Of a DNA stretch of 64,000 nucleotides, positions 24,786 through 37,558 are shown one piece after another. A program made the translations under genes and the position numbers. This DNA is from Hymenoscyphus infarciens (Eukaryota; Ascomycota; Leotiomycetes; Helotiales; Helotiaceae). Numbering within the stretch: the stretch's first letter is position 1; each line of letters begins with the position of its first letter. The notes under the pieces were generated by a model. The model saw only the letters and a program-made list of their open reading frames with translations, made no database searches and was not told where the DNA came from. Location of the stretch: positions 1-64,000 of the forward strand of contig LLCB01000316.1 in NCBI GenBank assembly GCA_001414345.1. Direction: 5' to 3'.

Positions 24786-25700
24786 ACTCTAAAGCTCTAA
24801 AACTTGGTATTTATAAGATATCTATCTAGCTACTAGGCCTCTTTATACTTAAATTACCTAATAATAAGTATTTAGTATATAGGATCTATAATAGAGGTAA
24901 AGAGGAATATTAGTACTATATTCTATATAAGGATATTATTAAGAAGAGTCTATTTCTATTTAACAAGTACTACTTTAGATTTTCTAAAACTAAAGAATTA
25001 TATATAATCTAAAGACTTGAGCTTCTACTAATAATACAAAAGTAAAAGGTTAACTTTCCTTTATAGTATTTTAATTTAATTTAATAGACATAGGTAGAAA
25101 TAGAGTTTTTAATATATCTAAAATAAGATAGTAATAAAACCTAGATTAACCTAGATTTATACTAATCTCTTTAGTCTCTTCTTAATAAACTAGGATTTTA
25201 TAACCTAGAGTATAATATAACTATCTAAGAGGTTCTAAAAGCTAGAGTTTAAACTACTTTTAAGAACTAAAAGACCTAGCTTTAATAAGAATTAGCTTAC
25301 TACTATTATTCTATACTACCCTCTTAGTACTTCTAAGATACTATTTCTTAGGCTAAATAGTATTTCGAAAACTTAGAAGAGAAGAAGAATTATAAGGCTT
25401 TCTATAATATTAAATTAGTTCTTCGTTTAAATATATATATTATAATACTAATATAACTTAGTAGATTATAAAAATATATTAAAGTTATCTTAAAAAGCTT
25501 TAATATATAGAAATAACTAGATAACTAGAAGAAAAAAGAACTATAATCTTAAATCACCTCTTAGAACCTCCTAATAGTAGTTATTCATAAGTTATTATAT
25601 CTACTCTTCTAACTACTTATACTAATTAATCGCTAGTATCGAGTCCTAAGTAATTAAGAATATTTAACTTAATAGAAGAGTCTCTATTAGTATCTACTTC
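24786..25700 (+). pseudogene. Family X gene relic, copy 1
   Basis: This plus frame is shared in order with the relics at 38.6 kb and 60.9 kb. It reads SNSKALKLGIYKISIQLLGL, LPNNKYLVYRIY, YYILYKDIIKKSLFLF, KELYIIQRLELLLIIQKQKV, LLNKLGFYNLEYNITIQEVL and KNQKTQLQQELAYYYYSILP, then a Gln-rich helical region (FENLEEKKNYKAF). At the nucleotide level copies 1 and 2 are roughly 70% identical in the part I aligned (around 25,170-25,320 against 39,020-39,150). The shared block order and conserved KNQ-x-L-YYY motif make this better supported than frame openness alone. The function is unknown. Tyr residues may have been His, and interruptions are Gln or Trp codons. Confidence 0.65.
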
Positions 25701-27725
25701 TTAGTACTTAATATACTTAGATAGTTAGTATATATAACCTTATATATATACTATAATTTATTAACTTTTAAAACGCTCTAGAGGTAAGCACGTTAAAACT
25801 ATTATAACCAGGTTTCTTACTATGCTTTAGTATAGTAGATCCTAGCTCTTCTCCGCTATATAAGTGTTAAAAACATTTATAGCATTTTATTTAGTTTTAT
25901 ATTTTATATTCTTTTAACTTTATATTTTATTTTCTATAAATACTATAACTTATTATTAGTGTTTATCTTTTTATTAGTTTTTAATCATCTAGAGTACTAG
26001 GCTAGTTTTAATATGTTATTAGTTATTATTCTAGTAAAAGTAAGTATAATAATTAAGCGTCTACTAATAAAATTTCTAAGATAACTCTTTATTATAATAA
26101 TCAACTCTCTCTTATATAATACTAAATTACTTTTTATATAATTCCTTTATTAATAACGAAAATACTAGTATATATTTCTATTATTTAAGTTTCTAAAAGA
26201 AGGTTAGAGGCGAGTAGATATATAATAGTATAGTAAACGCCTAGTTTACTACTATTTACTATATTAAACTATTAATCCTAGTGCTTTTACTACTCTTACT
26301 AGGCCTCTAACTCTTAACTCTATAGCTTACTAGTATAGCCTAATTTACTTATATAACTACACTTTAAGCTTTATATTTAAAGAGTTATAGTACTCTCCTA
26401 CGTACTCTAACTCCTAGTAGATAGGTGATTTATATACTATAAATAAATATACTAGAAAAAGCGTTTCTAATTCCTAATTCTAATAAAGCTTTAATAATAA
26501 TATATAATAAAATACTTACTTAGCTCTTCTTCTTATTCCTCTAGTCCTTCTCTTTAATAATATACTTCTCTATCCTCTCTTAGTTATTTTTCTAACTCTT
26601 CTTTCTATAGTTTATTTCTCTAGGTCTTTTACTTATCTTAAGTTTAATCTTATATACTCTAGAGTAATAAAATAAGCTTACTAGTATATAAGCGTTTTAG
26701 TCTATAAATTAATATAAAATACTATATTATAGATAAAAGATATTTCTCTCTTTAATTTAATATATCTTAGAACCTCGAGCGTTTTTAGAAAACTAAGGAG
26801 TAGAAAAGCTAGTATACTAGTAAGAGTAAAATTAGCTTATCTAAAATATACACCTCCCTCTCTCTTAATTTAGTATATATATTAGAACGTTGTAAATATT
26901 ATTCTAAAGAAAACTTAGAGTTAAAAGAGTACTATCTTTCTATTAAGGTTTAATTTAAAGATAGCTTTATACTAATTTACACCTTTAGTATTTTTCCTAT
27001 ACTTTAAGTTTATTTCTCTTTTTTTTATTTTAAAGAATACTATATTAGTAAGGCTATGTTTTTCCTATCTATTAAGACTCTAGTTAAACTTAATATCTAC
27101 TTAAGAGTATATAACTTTTAAATATGTATCTTATTTAGTATATATATTTAAGAAGTAGAGTTAGAGAGTTAGAGACTTATCTAAGAGTATTATTCTATTA
27201 TTAAAAATAGCTATAGGTATTAATTAGAAGTTTTCTAAGTGTTTATAATTTTTAGTAACGAAATTTCTTAATAGATATAAGTATTACTATCTATAAGTAT
27301 AAGTTTTAAGTATAGGCCTAGCTAGGTAATAATATAATGTTATTAAGTTATTATACTACTACGTATTTTATAATTCTTATACTATTAATATTATTCTCTC
27401 TTATTATAGATAGCTAAACTCTAAGTACTAATACTTATATTAATCTATCTTATTTTAGAAGAAACGTTAGTTATAAATCGATATTATTACTTTTTATAAT
27501 ATATATACCACTGTTAGTGTTTTCTATATTAGCGTTTCTACTTTTAATTCTTACTTATACTTTTAATATAGTCGTCCTCTATAGTTACCCTCTATAGTTA
27601 TTTTAGATATTAAGACATTTAATAAAATACTATATATAGAAAACAGATTAAGGAAAGAAATTAAGAAAAGAGTATAGTACTTGTAAGCTAAACTACGAAG
27701 GTCTTTAATTAAATCTATAATTTAA
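25701..27725. other. RIP-degraded DNA, nothing assigned
   Basis: TA-rich sequence with no frame or element end that I can defend. Pyrimidine-rich stretches near 26,510-26,660 hint at a minus-strand relic. Confidence 0.35.
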
Positions 27726-27768
27726 TCTTATAGTCTTATAGTCTTATAGTTTTATAGTCTTATAGTTC
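27726..27768. repeat. 8-bp tandem repeat CTTATAGT
   Basis: Five consecutive near-identical 8-bp units CTTATAGT, one with T in place of C. Confidence 0.75.
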
Positions 27769-27944
27769 TCGAGAATCTTATTAGAAATAAACAACTAAGT
27801 CTAATAGGTTATTATTTATATCCTTATTATAATTATTATTACTAGATATATATATCGCAAATCTAGCTAGCTAGGTTTAGTTATTAATAATAATTAAAGT
27901 AGTAATAATAAATCTATAAGTATTTAAATAAGAGAGAGATTAAA

Positions 27945-28290
27945 CTCTTCTTTAGTACTAAACTCTTCTTTAGTACTAAGCCTACCTTTAGTATTAAATC
28001 CTTCTTTAACTTCTTTAGTACTACTACCTTTATCTATACTAAACTCTCTTTTAATACTAAACCCTTCTTTAGTACTAAGCCTACTGTTAAATCCTTCTTT
28101 AACTCCTTTAATACTACTACCTTCTTATATACTAAACTCTCCTTTAATACTAAACCCTTCTTTAGTACTAAGTCTACTTTTAGTATTAAACCCTTCTTCT
28201 ACTCCTTTAGTACTAATCCCTCTCTTAGTATAAACTCTATCTTTAAATTATTTAACATAAAACCCTCTTTTAGTATAAAACCCTTCTAGT
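27945..28290 (-). repeat. 18-bp coding-type minisatellite with higher-order period
   Basis: The basic 18-bp unit reads on the plus strand as AACCCTTCTTTAGTACTA. On the minus strand it encodes a repeated hexapeptide S-T-K-E-(G/E)-F, with stretches such as LSTKEEFSTKEEF and LSTKEGFSIKGEFSI. Units are grouped into a longer pattern of about 120 bp in which AGCCTAC variants recur. The lack of minus-strand stops within most units supports an ancestral coding repeat. Indels shift the frame at least once, so no complete gene is called. Flanking sequence to about 29,385 is TA-rich and unassigned. Confidence 0.7.
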
Positions 28291-29385
28291 CTCTATAATT
28301 AAACACCTAGTAATAAACTCTCTAGTAGCGAGATATAAATTAATAAGGTCTCTAGGAATAAACTTCCTAGTATACTATTATAATAGCTAGTAAGATATCT
28401 TAGTAAGTATTCTCTAGTAAAAGCAAGTTCTTCTAATAGAACTCTACTAAGAGAATCTAAGTACCTTCTTATCTAAAAATTTTCTATCTATTACTTTCTA
28501 TTATTACTCTAGATTATAATATCTCTTTATTCTATTTATAATCTAATCTATATATATCTTTACCTTTAAAACTATCTACTTATCTTAAACTAAGAAGTAG
28601 GATATTAAATATATATAAAATAATACTAGAATAGCTAGTTAATACTTCGATTAACTATAAATAGAGGTTAATTAGTAATAGTAGACTTATTTAAAATCGT
28701 ACCTTCTACTCCTTCCTCTCTTTTTAGAAATCTCTATAGATCTCTATAATTAAACTCTAACTACTTATCTTATATATTTAGTAACTAAATCTCTTATCTT
28801 TAATAATTAAACTACTCTTTAAATAGTAAGTAGATTATTTACTCTCCTAGAGATCTATTCTAGATTACTATTAGAGAAAGTTAGAGAAAAAATCTCTAAT
28901 AGAATCAGTCGCTTTAGCTAGTAGCTACGCTATAGAGGCCCTTCCTTTCTCTATTAAGGTTTAAAGTATTATCTCTTAAATTAATTATATAGGCTCTATA
29001 TTACTTTAAGTCTATAAGCTTAATAGTATATTTCTTATAGTATTATATCTAATATAATATATAAGACCTATGATACTACTAATCTAAAAGAGGAATACGA
29101 AAACGTCTAAGAGTAGTAAATAATACTATACTAGAGAGGAAATTCCTATACTAGCTATTGAAGAAGGCTTATAATAAGGTATTTATAAATTTTTATATTA
29201 AAAACCACCTTTAGCATAAGTCTTACACCCTTACTTACTCTTTATAAAAGCCTATTATATATTATAACCAGCCTCTTAAAAAGGCTAGAATCCCGGTCTA
29301 GGACTATTATACTCTTATTAAGTAGGTAAATAACTTAGTAGTTAGTAGTTATTATAATTTAGATAGCTTTAATTATATTTTATAT
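28291..29385. other. RIP-degraded DNA, nothing assigned
   Basis: TA-rich sequence. A small patch around 28,890-28,950 keeps some GC. No supported gene or element end. Confidence 0.35.
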
Positions 29386-29490
29386 AGTTTAACTACTTAT
29401 TATTAAAAAGATATTCTTATATTATATAGATAAGTAGTTTAACTACTTATTCTTAGAGAGGCGAAAGAGGATAAGTAGTTTAACTACTAA
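29386..29490. repeat. Short-palindrome cluster, left of the AT-extreme block
   Basis: Three copies of the 17-nt near-perfect palindrome AAGTAGTTTAACTACTT lie at about 29,386, 29,431 and 29,472. The 30 bases from 29,428 to 29,457 recur identically at 31,921-31,950 in direct orientation. Confidence 0.85.
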
Positions 29491-30493
29491 TAAACTTTTT
29501 ATAAACTCTTTTAAGAATATTCTTCTTAGTTTTTAAAAATATAAGTACTATTTACTAATTTAATTATATACTCTCTCTTTTACTAATAGAAAAGATAAGC
29601 TTATAATAAAAGTATACTAGTAAATAATTTCTTTAATTAGTACTTTTATTCTCTAAATAATTATAAATACTTAGAATATTCTCTAAATTAATTAAATAGT
29701 AACTATTCTATCTTAAATAATATCTCTTAAAAATAAGAGTATTCTAGTATATTAAGAAAATAGTCTATTAAGTAAAAGCTTCTAAGCTATGCTATATAAT
29801 AAAGTAAAAGAAATAAGATAAGACTATTACTAATTATACTATATTTATAAAAGAGAATAACTTAAAAGTTAATAAAGAGTAGAATACTATTAAAAAGATA
29901 TAAAAAGAAGTTTATACTTAGCTAACTAATTATAACTTCTCTTATTATATTATTAAGTTAAAACTACTATATCTTCTACTTAATTATAAAGATAAATCTT
30001 AATTTTTCTATATTTAAATATTTCTTTCTAAAAAGATTAACTATACTATTCTTTAAATATATACTTTATATATATATATTTTATTTACTAAGCTAAGAAT
30101 TATATTAGATATATTCTTTATAATTATAATAGTAGTTTTAATTAAGATTCTTCTTTTAAAGCTATAATATTAGTAAATAATAAGATATTAGATAGAAGAG
30201 ATTATAAATTACTTTTATAATAAATATATTAAGTAGTTAAAAAAATAATATAATAAAAGTATAAAAGAGAAAGAGAAGTCGTTTCTACTTTTTCTTTATT
30301 ATATAATAAAATAAACTAAAAGTTTAAAGAGTTATTTATTACTCTAAAGCTACTTTATAATATAATAAGTTTATAGATTAAACTAGATACTTTAAAAATA
30401 CTAAGAAAAACTCTCTTTTAAAGATATTTATATCTAGCTAAAAGAATAGACTTTTTTTAACTATTACTATAGAGTAGTAATCTTATTTAAGAA

Positions 30494-30524
<31 letters not shown>

Positions 30525-31920
30525 AAGAAGAAGAAGAAAAAGAAGAAGAAGAAGAAGAAGAAGAAGAAGAAGAAGAAGAAGAAGAAGAAGAAGAAGAAGA
30601 AGAAGAAGAAGAAATAAAGAGGTTAAAGTTAAAGTTAATATAGAAACTAAGAAGAATTAGCTTAATAGAGTAGTAGAAGCTTAGTAGTAAAAGATATAAG
30701 TTAAAAAGACTCTTACTTAAGATTATATATAAGCTAAATTAATTTCTTAAGATTTATTAGTATAGTAATATTATATATAAGAGCTAATATTCTTTTAGAA
30801 TCTTCTATCTCTTAAACTCTTACTCTTTATTTATTATTATATAATATAAACCTCTTTATTATATCTACTTTTAAGCTTAAACTATTACTACTCTTACTCT
30901 TAATTAAGTCTTACTAGTAGAAGAGTAATAAATAGGCGATTTATTATACTAAGAGTCTATTTTAAAGTTTTAAATAAGTAAAGCTAAAAGATAATTAATT
31001 AGTCTACTATAAAGTAGTATAAAAAAAGAGAATACTATTATAATAGAAGTAAGAAGGCTACTATTAATTAATATAAAGCGAAACTTTATCTCTTACTTTT
31101 AGATTAAGTTTATAATATTAAGAAAAAGAAAAAGCTTTATAAGAGATTCTCTCTCTTTAGATTAAGCTTTATATAACGTTTAAAAGATAAGAAGATCTAA
31201 GAAGTAGTTATATAAGAAAAGATTAATATAGATAATATTATTTAAGAAACTAATTAAGAAGTTAAAGCTAATCTAGCTCTAAAAGTAGTTAGTAAAAGTA
31301 GTAAATAAAAGAATTAAAATTTAGAATTAACTACTACTAAAGTTCTTAAGAGTAGGTTTATATAGTTATAAGTAAGTAGTATATAAGTAAGTTAATTTAC
31401 TATTTTTATTAATTTATTAGTATATCTATATATAAAAACTAATAACTTAATAAAAAGCGTTAACTAAATTATTATTCTTTTATAACTAGAATACTCTTAT
31501 TTTTAAAAAGTATTTAGTTAAAGAATAAAATAGTTACTTTTAAAGTAATTTAGAAAATATTATAGAGCTTTATAATTATTTAAAAAATAAAAGTATTAAT
31601 TACTATAAATATATATAATATAATAGCTATATTATATTACTAAGAATTACAAATCTATAAGTATATAAAAGTAGTAGTAGTAGAATAATAGTAGAATCTA
31701 GAGTATATAATATATAAGAGTAAGAACTTTAAATTATATCTTTTTAATAACTATAACTTTTATAATAATTAAATATATCTAATTTTAATATAATTAAATA
31801 GCTTTAATATATAATTAAAGAGAAAAGATTATAGTAGAGTATATTATATTTAAATACTAATCTATTAAAAAGTCGATTTTCTAGAATATCTAAGTAAGTT
31901 GCTAATAGCTATTATAAAGA
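29491..31920. other. AT-extreme block with AAG microsatellite
   Basis: About 2.4 kb that is visibly even poorer in C and G than its surroundings and richer in A. It is bracketed by the direct 30-base repeats that contain the short palindrome. Purine-rich, Lys/Glu/Arg-type codons dominate the plus strand, and a long AAG tract sits in the middle. No frame is clean enough to name. The block may be an insertion with its own history, since its composition and its bracket differ from the flanks. Confidence 0.5.
30495..30613 (+). repeat. (AAG)n trinucleotide microsatellite
   Basis: About 119 bases of AAG repeat with one short interruption near 30,537. Read as codons it would be poly-Lys, poly-Arg or poly-Glu depending on frame. 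No CA or TG is present, so RIP leaves it intact. Confidence 0.95.
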
Positions 31921-32170
31921 AGATAAGTAGTTTAACTACTTATTCTTAGAAGAGAGAAAGGTAATAAGTAGTTTAACTACTTATTTTAGAGAAAGGAGTA
32001 TTATAAAAAAGGATAAGTAGTTTAACTACCTAGTTATAAAGAGAAGAGGAAAAGAAGATTAGTTTAACTACTAATTTTTAAAAATAAAATAAAAACTACT
32101 TATTCTTTAAGTAATTTAACTATCTATTTATTAAAAGAAAGGTAAGTATAGATAGTTAAACTACTTATAT
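31921..32170. repeat. Short-palindrome cluster, right of the AT-extreme block
   Basis: Four or five copies of the AAGTAGTTTAACTACTT-type palindrome lie near 31,924, 31,965, 32,014 and 32,060, plus one in the opposite central polarity (GTTAAAC) near 32,151. The first 30 bases are identical to 29,428-29,457. Confidence 0.85.
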
Positions 32171-33529
32171 ACTTCTTTTATTACTTATCTTTTACCTTTT
32201 CTCTACTCTATTTTTAAATCTTAATTTTCTTATACTCTACCTTTTAATAGAATATACATTTAATCTCTTTTATAAAATTAAGACTCTTTAAAGTTTATAA
32301 ATTAATATAAATAGTTAAGTAGGGTTAGTATATAAAGTATATTATAAATAACCTTAAGAACTTCTATAATCTAGGATAAGAGAGGAATTCTCTTAGATTA
32401 AGAAGAACTAGGACAGATATAGTATAGTATAAGTACTAGTAATTTACATTTTAATAAATTTAATTTACTTTTATTAAGAATTTATTTAGAGTTATAAATT
32501 CTATAATTTATAAACTAAACTCTTAAATAGAAATAGAAAAAGACCTTAGATATAAGAGTAATAATAAGAACGCCTTAGATAAACCCTAGCTAGTGGTAAA
32601 TAATAAAGACTCTTTAACTATAAACTAACTATAAACCTTGAATTTATTATTATAAGAAGTATAAAAGATCTAGATAGCTAGGCTTTATTAAAAAAGATCC
32701 TTATCTAGCTCTTAGATTAACTATTAAAAAGTAGAGTAGAGAAAAAAAGGTAATATAAATCCTTATTTAACTCTTTTAATTAAAAAAGAAAAAAAAAGAA
32801 ACTTATACTATTTATTCCTAGAATAAGAAAGACTAATAATCCTAAGTAATTAATTAATCTTAGTAATTATATATTTTTTTATAATATCTTATATTATAGA
32901 GGAAGTAGGTTAGTAATCTTAAGAAATAAAACTTTTATATAAATATAAAGATACTCTACTTTATTTATAATACTTTTAATTCTTCTTAGTTAAGAAGCTT
33001 AGTATCTTTAAGAAGTAGCTAATACTATATTATTAAGAGTTTTTTAATAATAAGTATATACCTTTCTTTAGTAATAAATATATACTAGACTTCTAAAGAG
33101 GAAAGATTATAGTAAGCTATTAGTAGACTTAACTATATTAGGTAACTTATTAGCCTTCTTATAAATAGTATAGTACTCTAGTTAGTAGTATGTTTTTAAT
33201 ACTTATTAGTAGTATATATATATTACGTTATTAATAAAGGGCTTTATAAATTTAACTAGGCCTAAGGCTCTCTCTATATAGTATAGAGATACGTTAAGAA
33301 GACTTAACTTTCAAAAAGACTAGTTAAGATAGCCTTTTATATTAAGTAAGTAGTTAGCTATAACCTCCTTTATATTACTTAAAGAAGTTAGTAAGCTACT
33401 ATGTCTATAGTTATATAAATACTTATAGTTCTTTTATAATATTATAGAAGACTAGAAAGATATAGAATTAGTATAGTAGATTAGCTTAGCTCTTAGAAGG
33501 AAATTTAAGGTAGTAGATATAGCTATAAC
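32171..33529. other. RIP-degraded DNA, nothing assigned
   Basis: TA-rich sequence with A-runs around 32,740-32,810. I found no supported frame. The minus-strand relic to the right may extend into its upper end. Confidence 0.35.
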
Positions 33530-34240
33530 TAAAGTTAGAGAAGTAGGGTATATATAGTAGTCTAGCTTAATACTATAAATAATTATACTAGTAGTAATTA
33601 GAGTAGTATAGTGCGAGACTGGAGTAGGTAATTGTCTCTTATAAAACAGTGTCTTAAGAGTAGAAGCTGCTATTCTATTTTAGCTTTTCTCTAAGGAGAA
33701 GGGCTATAGTTTTTATCTTATCTTAGTTGAGGCTTCTTATTAGAAAGTAATATATTAAGATAATAAGTTCTAAAATTATTAGAGTAGTATACTTTACTAT
33801 TTTTCTTTAGCTATAGTATATAGTCTATTATTATTAGATTATAGATTACTAGAATACTTTTAAAAGACTTATTAAATATCTAAGGTAGGTTTCTATTATA
33901 TATAGTAGTATATTCGTTAATTAGGCCTTTGATTGTTTACGCTTTAAGTAGTTCTATTAGTTACTAACTAGTAGAAAAGGGATTAGGTGTATATACTATC
34001 TTAGGTAGCTTAGTAAAGTAATATAGTATAAGACTATTAGGAAATAAGATTACTACTACTAAGTAATCTTAATAATAAGAATATATAAGGTTAACACTGA
34101 TATCTAGGTGTTATTTAAGTATAACGTAGAATAAGAAGGTAAGTACCTTACTAATATACGTAACTGTGAGACTCGACCTAGGCCTACTATTTATAACTTC
34201 TACTATCTATAACTTCTACTACCTTGTTATAAGTTAGAGA
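33530..34240 (-). pseudogene. RIP-inactivated gene relic, unknown family
   Basis: A minus frame of about 235 codons with TAA/TAG interruptions. In order it reads VEVINSRPRSSLTVTYISKV, LTFLFYVILKQHLDISVNLI, LVVVILFPNSLILYYFTKLP, GLINEYTTIYNRNL and RHCFIRDNYLL. A middle segment (LILYYFTKLPKIVYTPNPFS) is free of stops. This stretch keeps more CA and TG than most of the window (around 33,610-33,740 and 34,090-34,180). That suggests weaker RIP or selection before decay. The hydrophobic runs could be membrane segments but are short. The family is not recognised, and stop density is about one in ten, so confidence is moderate. Confidence 0.45.
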
Positions 34241-34799
34241 AACCTAGATTTCTTGTATTTATATATTTATAAATAGCTAAGCTAGTAATAAGTTTTTAGC
34301 TTATTTAGCTTAACTGTCTTTTAGATAAAAAGTTATAGTTCTTTATATATATTATTATTTAAGACTAATTTAATAATCTTAGTAGTATAGTATCTAATAT
34401 TAAATTTATAAATTAGAATATTAAGAAGAGGGTAGAGAAGAAAGATAAATAGAATCTATAGAATCTTCTAATTATCTTCTCTAATAATAATAATAAGGAA
34501 TATATAAGCTAATCAAGGTTTGAGAGAATTAGAGTAAGTTAAATACTACTATATATATAGTATAAATATTAGGTTTATCTTAAGTATTAGGTATTAAATT
34601 AGGTAAGTATAGTAGATTATTTATATACCTATAATCTAGATACTACTAAGGTCTAAATTAATTAATAATTATACTTATCTAGTTTATTCTTTTAGATTAT
34701 AGTAATAATAAAAGAATTCTTAATAATTAAGGTAGCTAAAGGTAGGTAATTCTCTATTATTTATATAAAAGAACTTAGAGCTATATATAAGTATATGTT
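34241..34799. other. RIP-degraded DNA, nothing assigned
   Basis: TA-rich sequence. No supported feature seen. Confidence 0.35.
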
Positions 34800-34995
34800 T
34801 TAGAAGTTAAACTACTAACTTTTATAATAATTAAGATAGCTAGCTAGTATTATTAAACACCTCTTTAGTTAACTTATAAGTAGTCTAATAAGTAAACGAA
34901 GCTTTAAGAAGTTAAACTACTAACTTTAGTAATAAGTAGTATATCTTTATAAGTTAGACCTCTAACTTTTAGAAGTTAAACTACTAACTTTTATA
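34800..34995. repeat. Palindrome cluster of the GTTAAACTAC family
   Basis: Three copies of the longer form AGAAGTTAAACTACTAACTT lie near 34,802, 34,909 and 34,968, separated by spacers of about 40 to 90 bases. The core GTTAAACTAC is the complement of GTAGTTTAAC in the clusters at 29-32 kb. Confidence 0.8.
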
Positions 34996-36174
34996 TAGTA
35001 TAATATCTTTAGGTCTCTAGAATATTATATATAAGTAATAAGAGTATAAGATTAAAGGTTATAGAATTACTATCTACCTTAAGTTATTAATTAAAAATAT
35101 AAGTAATAATATAATAATTAAAATTATTAAAAGACCTTAAATCTATTAATGTCTAACTCTCTATACTTATAATAAGAAGTAAGTTAATTACTAGATTTTA
35201 TTTAAGAAATAGAATATTAGATTAATCTAATTATTTTTAGAAGAAGAATTATATATATAGATTAGATTCTTAGAAGATTAGATATACTATTACCTTCCTA
35301 AATACTCTTATAATCTCATATTTTATTAACATTTTAAATACTTATACTATTCTATAATCCCTTACTATTTTATATTTTACTATTATTAGCTATTAAAGTA
35401 ACTATTACTATTAATACTTAAAAGCTTTTAAAAATACTTTATAATCTTATCTTAAGATAAGCTAAGTAAAGAATAACATCTTAAAGCCTTTAGCGTATTT
35501 TAGTAAATTCCTCTCTTTTTATACTTATAATCTAAGACGTAGATACTTATATTACTTTAAACGCTTTAGGAGTATTATCTCTCTTAGAACTAGAACTAGT
35601 ATAATAAATAATAAGGCGATTTATATTATATATAATAATTTTAACTAGTATAGCTTATTATAAGTTAACTAGTTTATTAGAGTTAGTAGTAACTAGTATT
35701 AGAGCTAGGAAAATTAGTAATAATTTATTCTCTTTATTCTCTTTATCCTCTTTATCTTCTTTATTCTCTTTATCTAAAAAGAATAATACTTTTAATACTT
35801 AAAAATTAAAAGTTAGGTCTATCTAATTACTCTTATAAGTTAATACCTCTGCTTTATTTAAAACTAGGCTATTAAAAGGTTAATTATTAAAGAATTTACT
35901 AAATTCTATACTATTATAAAGCTAACTTATATCTTAGCTTAGGAGAGTTAATCTATAAGTTCTATTATAAGTTGTTATAGAATCTTAATAGCTATTATCT
36001 AAATCTAATATTCTAGCTATAAAAGATTTATCCTTAGTATAAATAAAGAGATAGTTAGTTAGTTAAAGACTTACTCTTATAAGCTACTATAGTAGGAAAA
36101 CCCTAAGCTTAGTATCTAAGACTTAGTAATATTAAGAGTTAAAGAGGTATTCTTAAATATTACTTCTTAAGAGA
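34996..36174. other. RIP-degraded DNA with small TCTTTATTC repeats
   Basis: TA-rich. At 35,735-35,785 there are about five 9-bp units like TCTTTATTC. No supported gene, though the minus-strand relic that follows may extend weakly into it. Confidence 0.4.
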
Positions 36175-37558
36175 GGGTTCTCTAATAATAAGTTAAGAGA
36201 GTTCTTTAAGAGAGTGTTCTCTAATAATAGCTTTATAGTTTTCTTTAATAGTAGGTTCTTAGTTCTTTTTAAGACTCTTAAGAGAGTGTTCTTTAATAGT
36301 ATATTTAGTATTTTCTTTAATACTTATAATAAGTTATTATTAAATAACGTATTTAAGGTTTTCTTTAAAGCTTTTATTATTATAATCTAGAAAAAAAGTT
36401 AATAATATTCTATTAGAAATTATTAGTAAAAAACCCACGGTTAAGTAAATAATTACCTACTTTATATACTATATTCTTTAAAATATTTATTAGATCTACT
36501 CTATTATTAGAGTCTAAAACTAATATCTATTATTATAATCTCTTAGTTAAATCGATAAAAGCTTCTTAAGATATAGAAGAGGCTAGTTATATTTACTTTT
36601 TTAGTACTTTTATAAAAAGGCTTTCTCTATTCTCTTTTTCCTCTAATTTAAGGTTCTTCTTACTAGTTTTAGTCTTACTTCTATAATAGCTTTTTATTAT
36701 TAAGGTATTTAAAACAACGATATCAGGTCTTGTAGCTTCTTTATTATATATAAAGTAACTAAGAGCTACTAGATATATATCTTTAATAGAGCTTAAGCGG
36801 TTTTTAGTAAAGAAAATAAGGTAGAAGTAAGAAGAGTTATAATAAGCTAGAGTACCTTAGCTAGTAGTAGTAGTTATAACCTCTATTAATTCTTATATAG
36901 CTATAAGAGCCGACACGGTCTAATGCTGATCTTTATTAGTATCTTATTAAGTGTTACTCTAGCGTATTCTTAAACCTATAGCCTTAATTTAGCTTATTAG
37001 ACAGGTAGTAAGCAACCCTTTAATAGTTCTATAGTATATAGGATTAAGAATTTAAGTATATTCTTTAATTCTCTTAACCTAAACATAGATAATAGGTTTT
37101 AAGTAATTCAATAGCTATATCTATATAAAATAATCTTAAGCTTTACTAATTATAACTTTAAAAAGTTTTATAGTATAGTTATTATAGTAAGTCTTTGTAT
37201 CTTAATAAAGTTTAATAATATTAATTCCTACTAGAGTATAAAGTTTTAGATTAGTAGGTAATAGTATATCGCTCTTAATAATCTATTACTTTTAGGAAGG
37301 CGCTAGCTATATATATAGGATTAAAATCTAAGTATTAACCTTATTCTTAAGTAGTATAAAGGCCTTTTTATCGATTTTTAGATATAATACCTATCGCTTT
37401 ATAGGTTTTAAGTCTACTAATAGAATAGTAAAGTATAAGACTTTATAATTCTTAAATAGAGTTAATTCATTATTTTTAGTAGGTTTATCATCTTTAGTAG
37501 GTTATGCTTTATTATTCTTAATAGTAGAGGAGTTACTGTTCTTATTTCTATTTAGCTA
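36175..37558 (-). pseudogene. Best-preserved RIP-inactivated gene relic, about 460 codons, unknown family
   Basis: One minus frame keeps the same phase at every point I checked between 37,558 and 36,383. The amino end is polar and Asn/Lys/Thr-rich (NRNKNSNSSTIKNNK, PTKDDKPTKNNELTLFKNYK) and free of stops for about 29 codons. It continues YFTILLVDLKPIKR, LYLKIDKKAFILLKNKVNT, LLPTNLKLYTLVGINIIKLY, RSNTQQ-type linker with CAG and CAT still intact, ALIAIQELIEVITTTT, SSIKDIYLVALSYFIYNKEA, TRPDIVVLNTLIIKSYYRSK and RVDLINILKNIVYKVGNYLL. The carboxyl end (36,175-36,365) is a degenerate repeat YYQRTLSQ. No signal peptide is visible. I cannot name the family. The acidic or polar amino-terminal linker and helical body would fit a nuclear protein, which is inference only. 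Confidence 0.75.
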
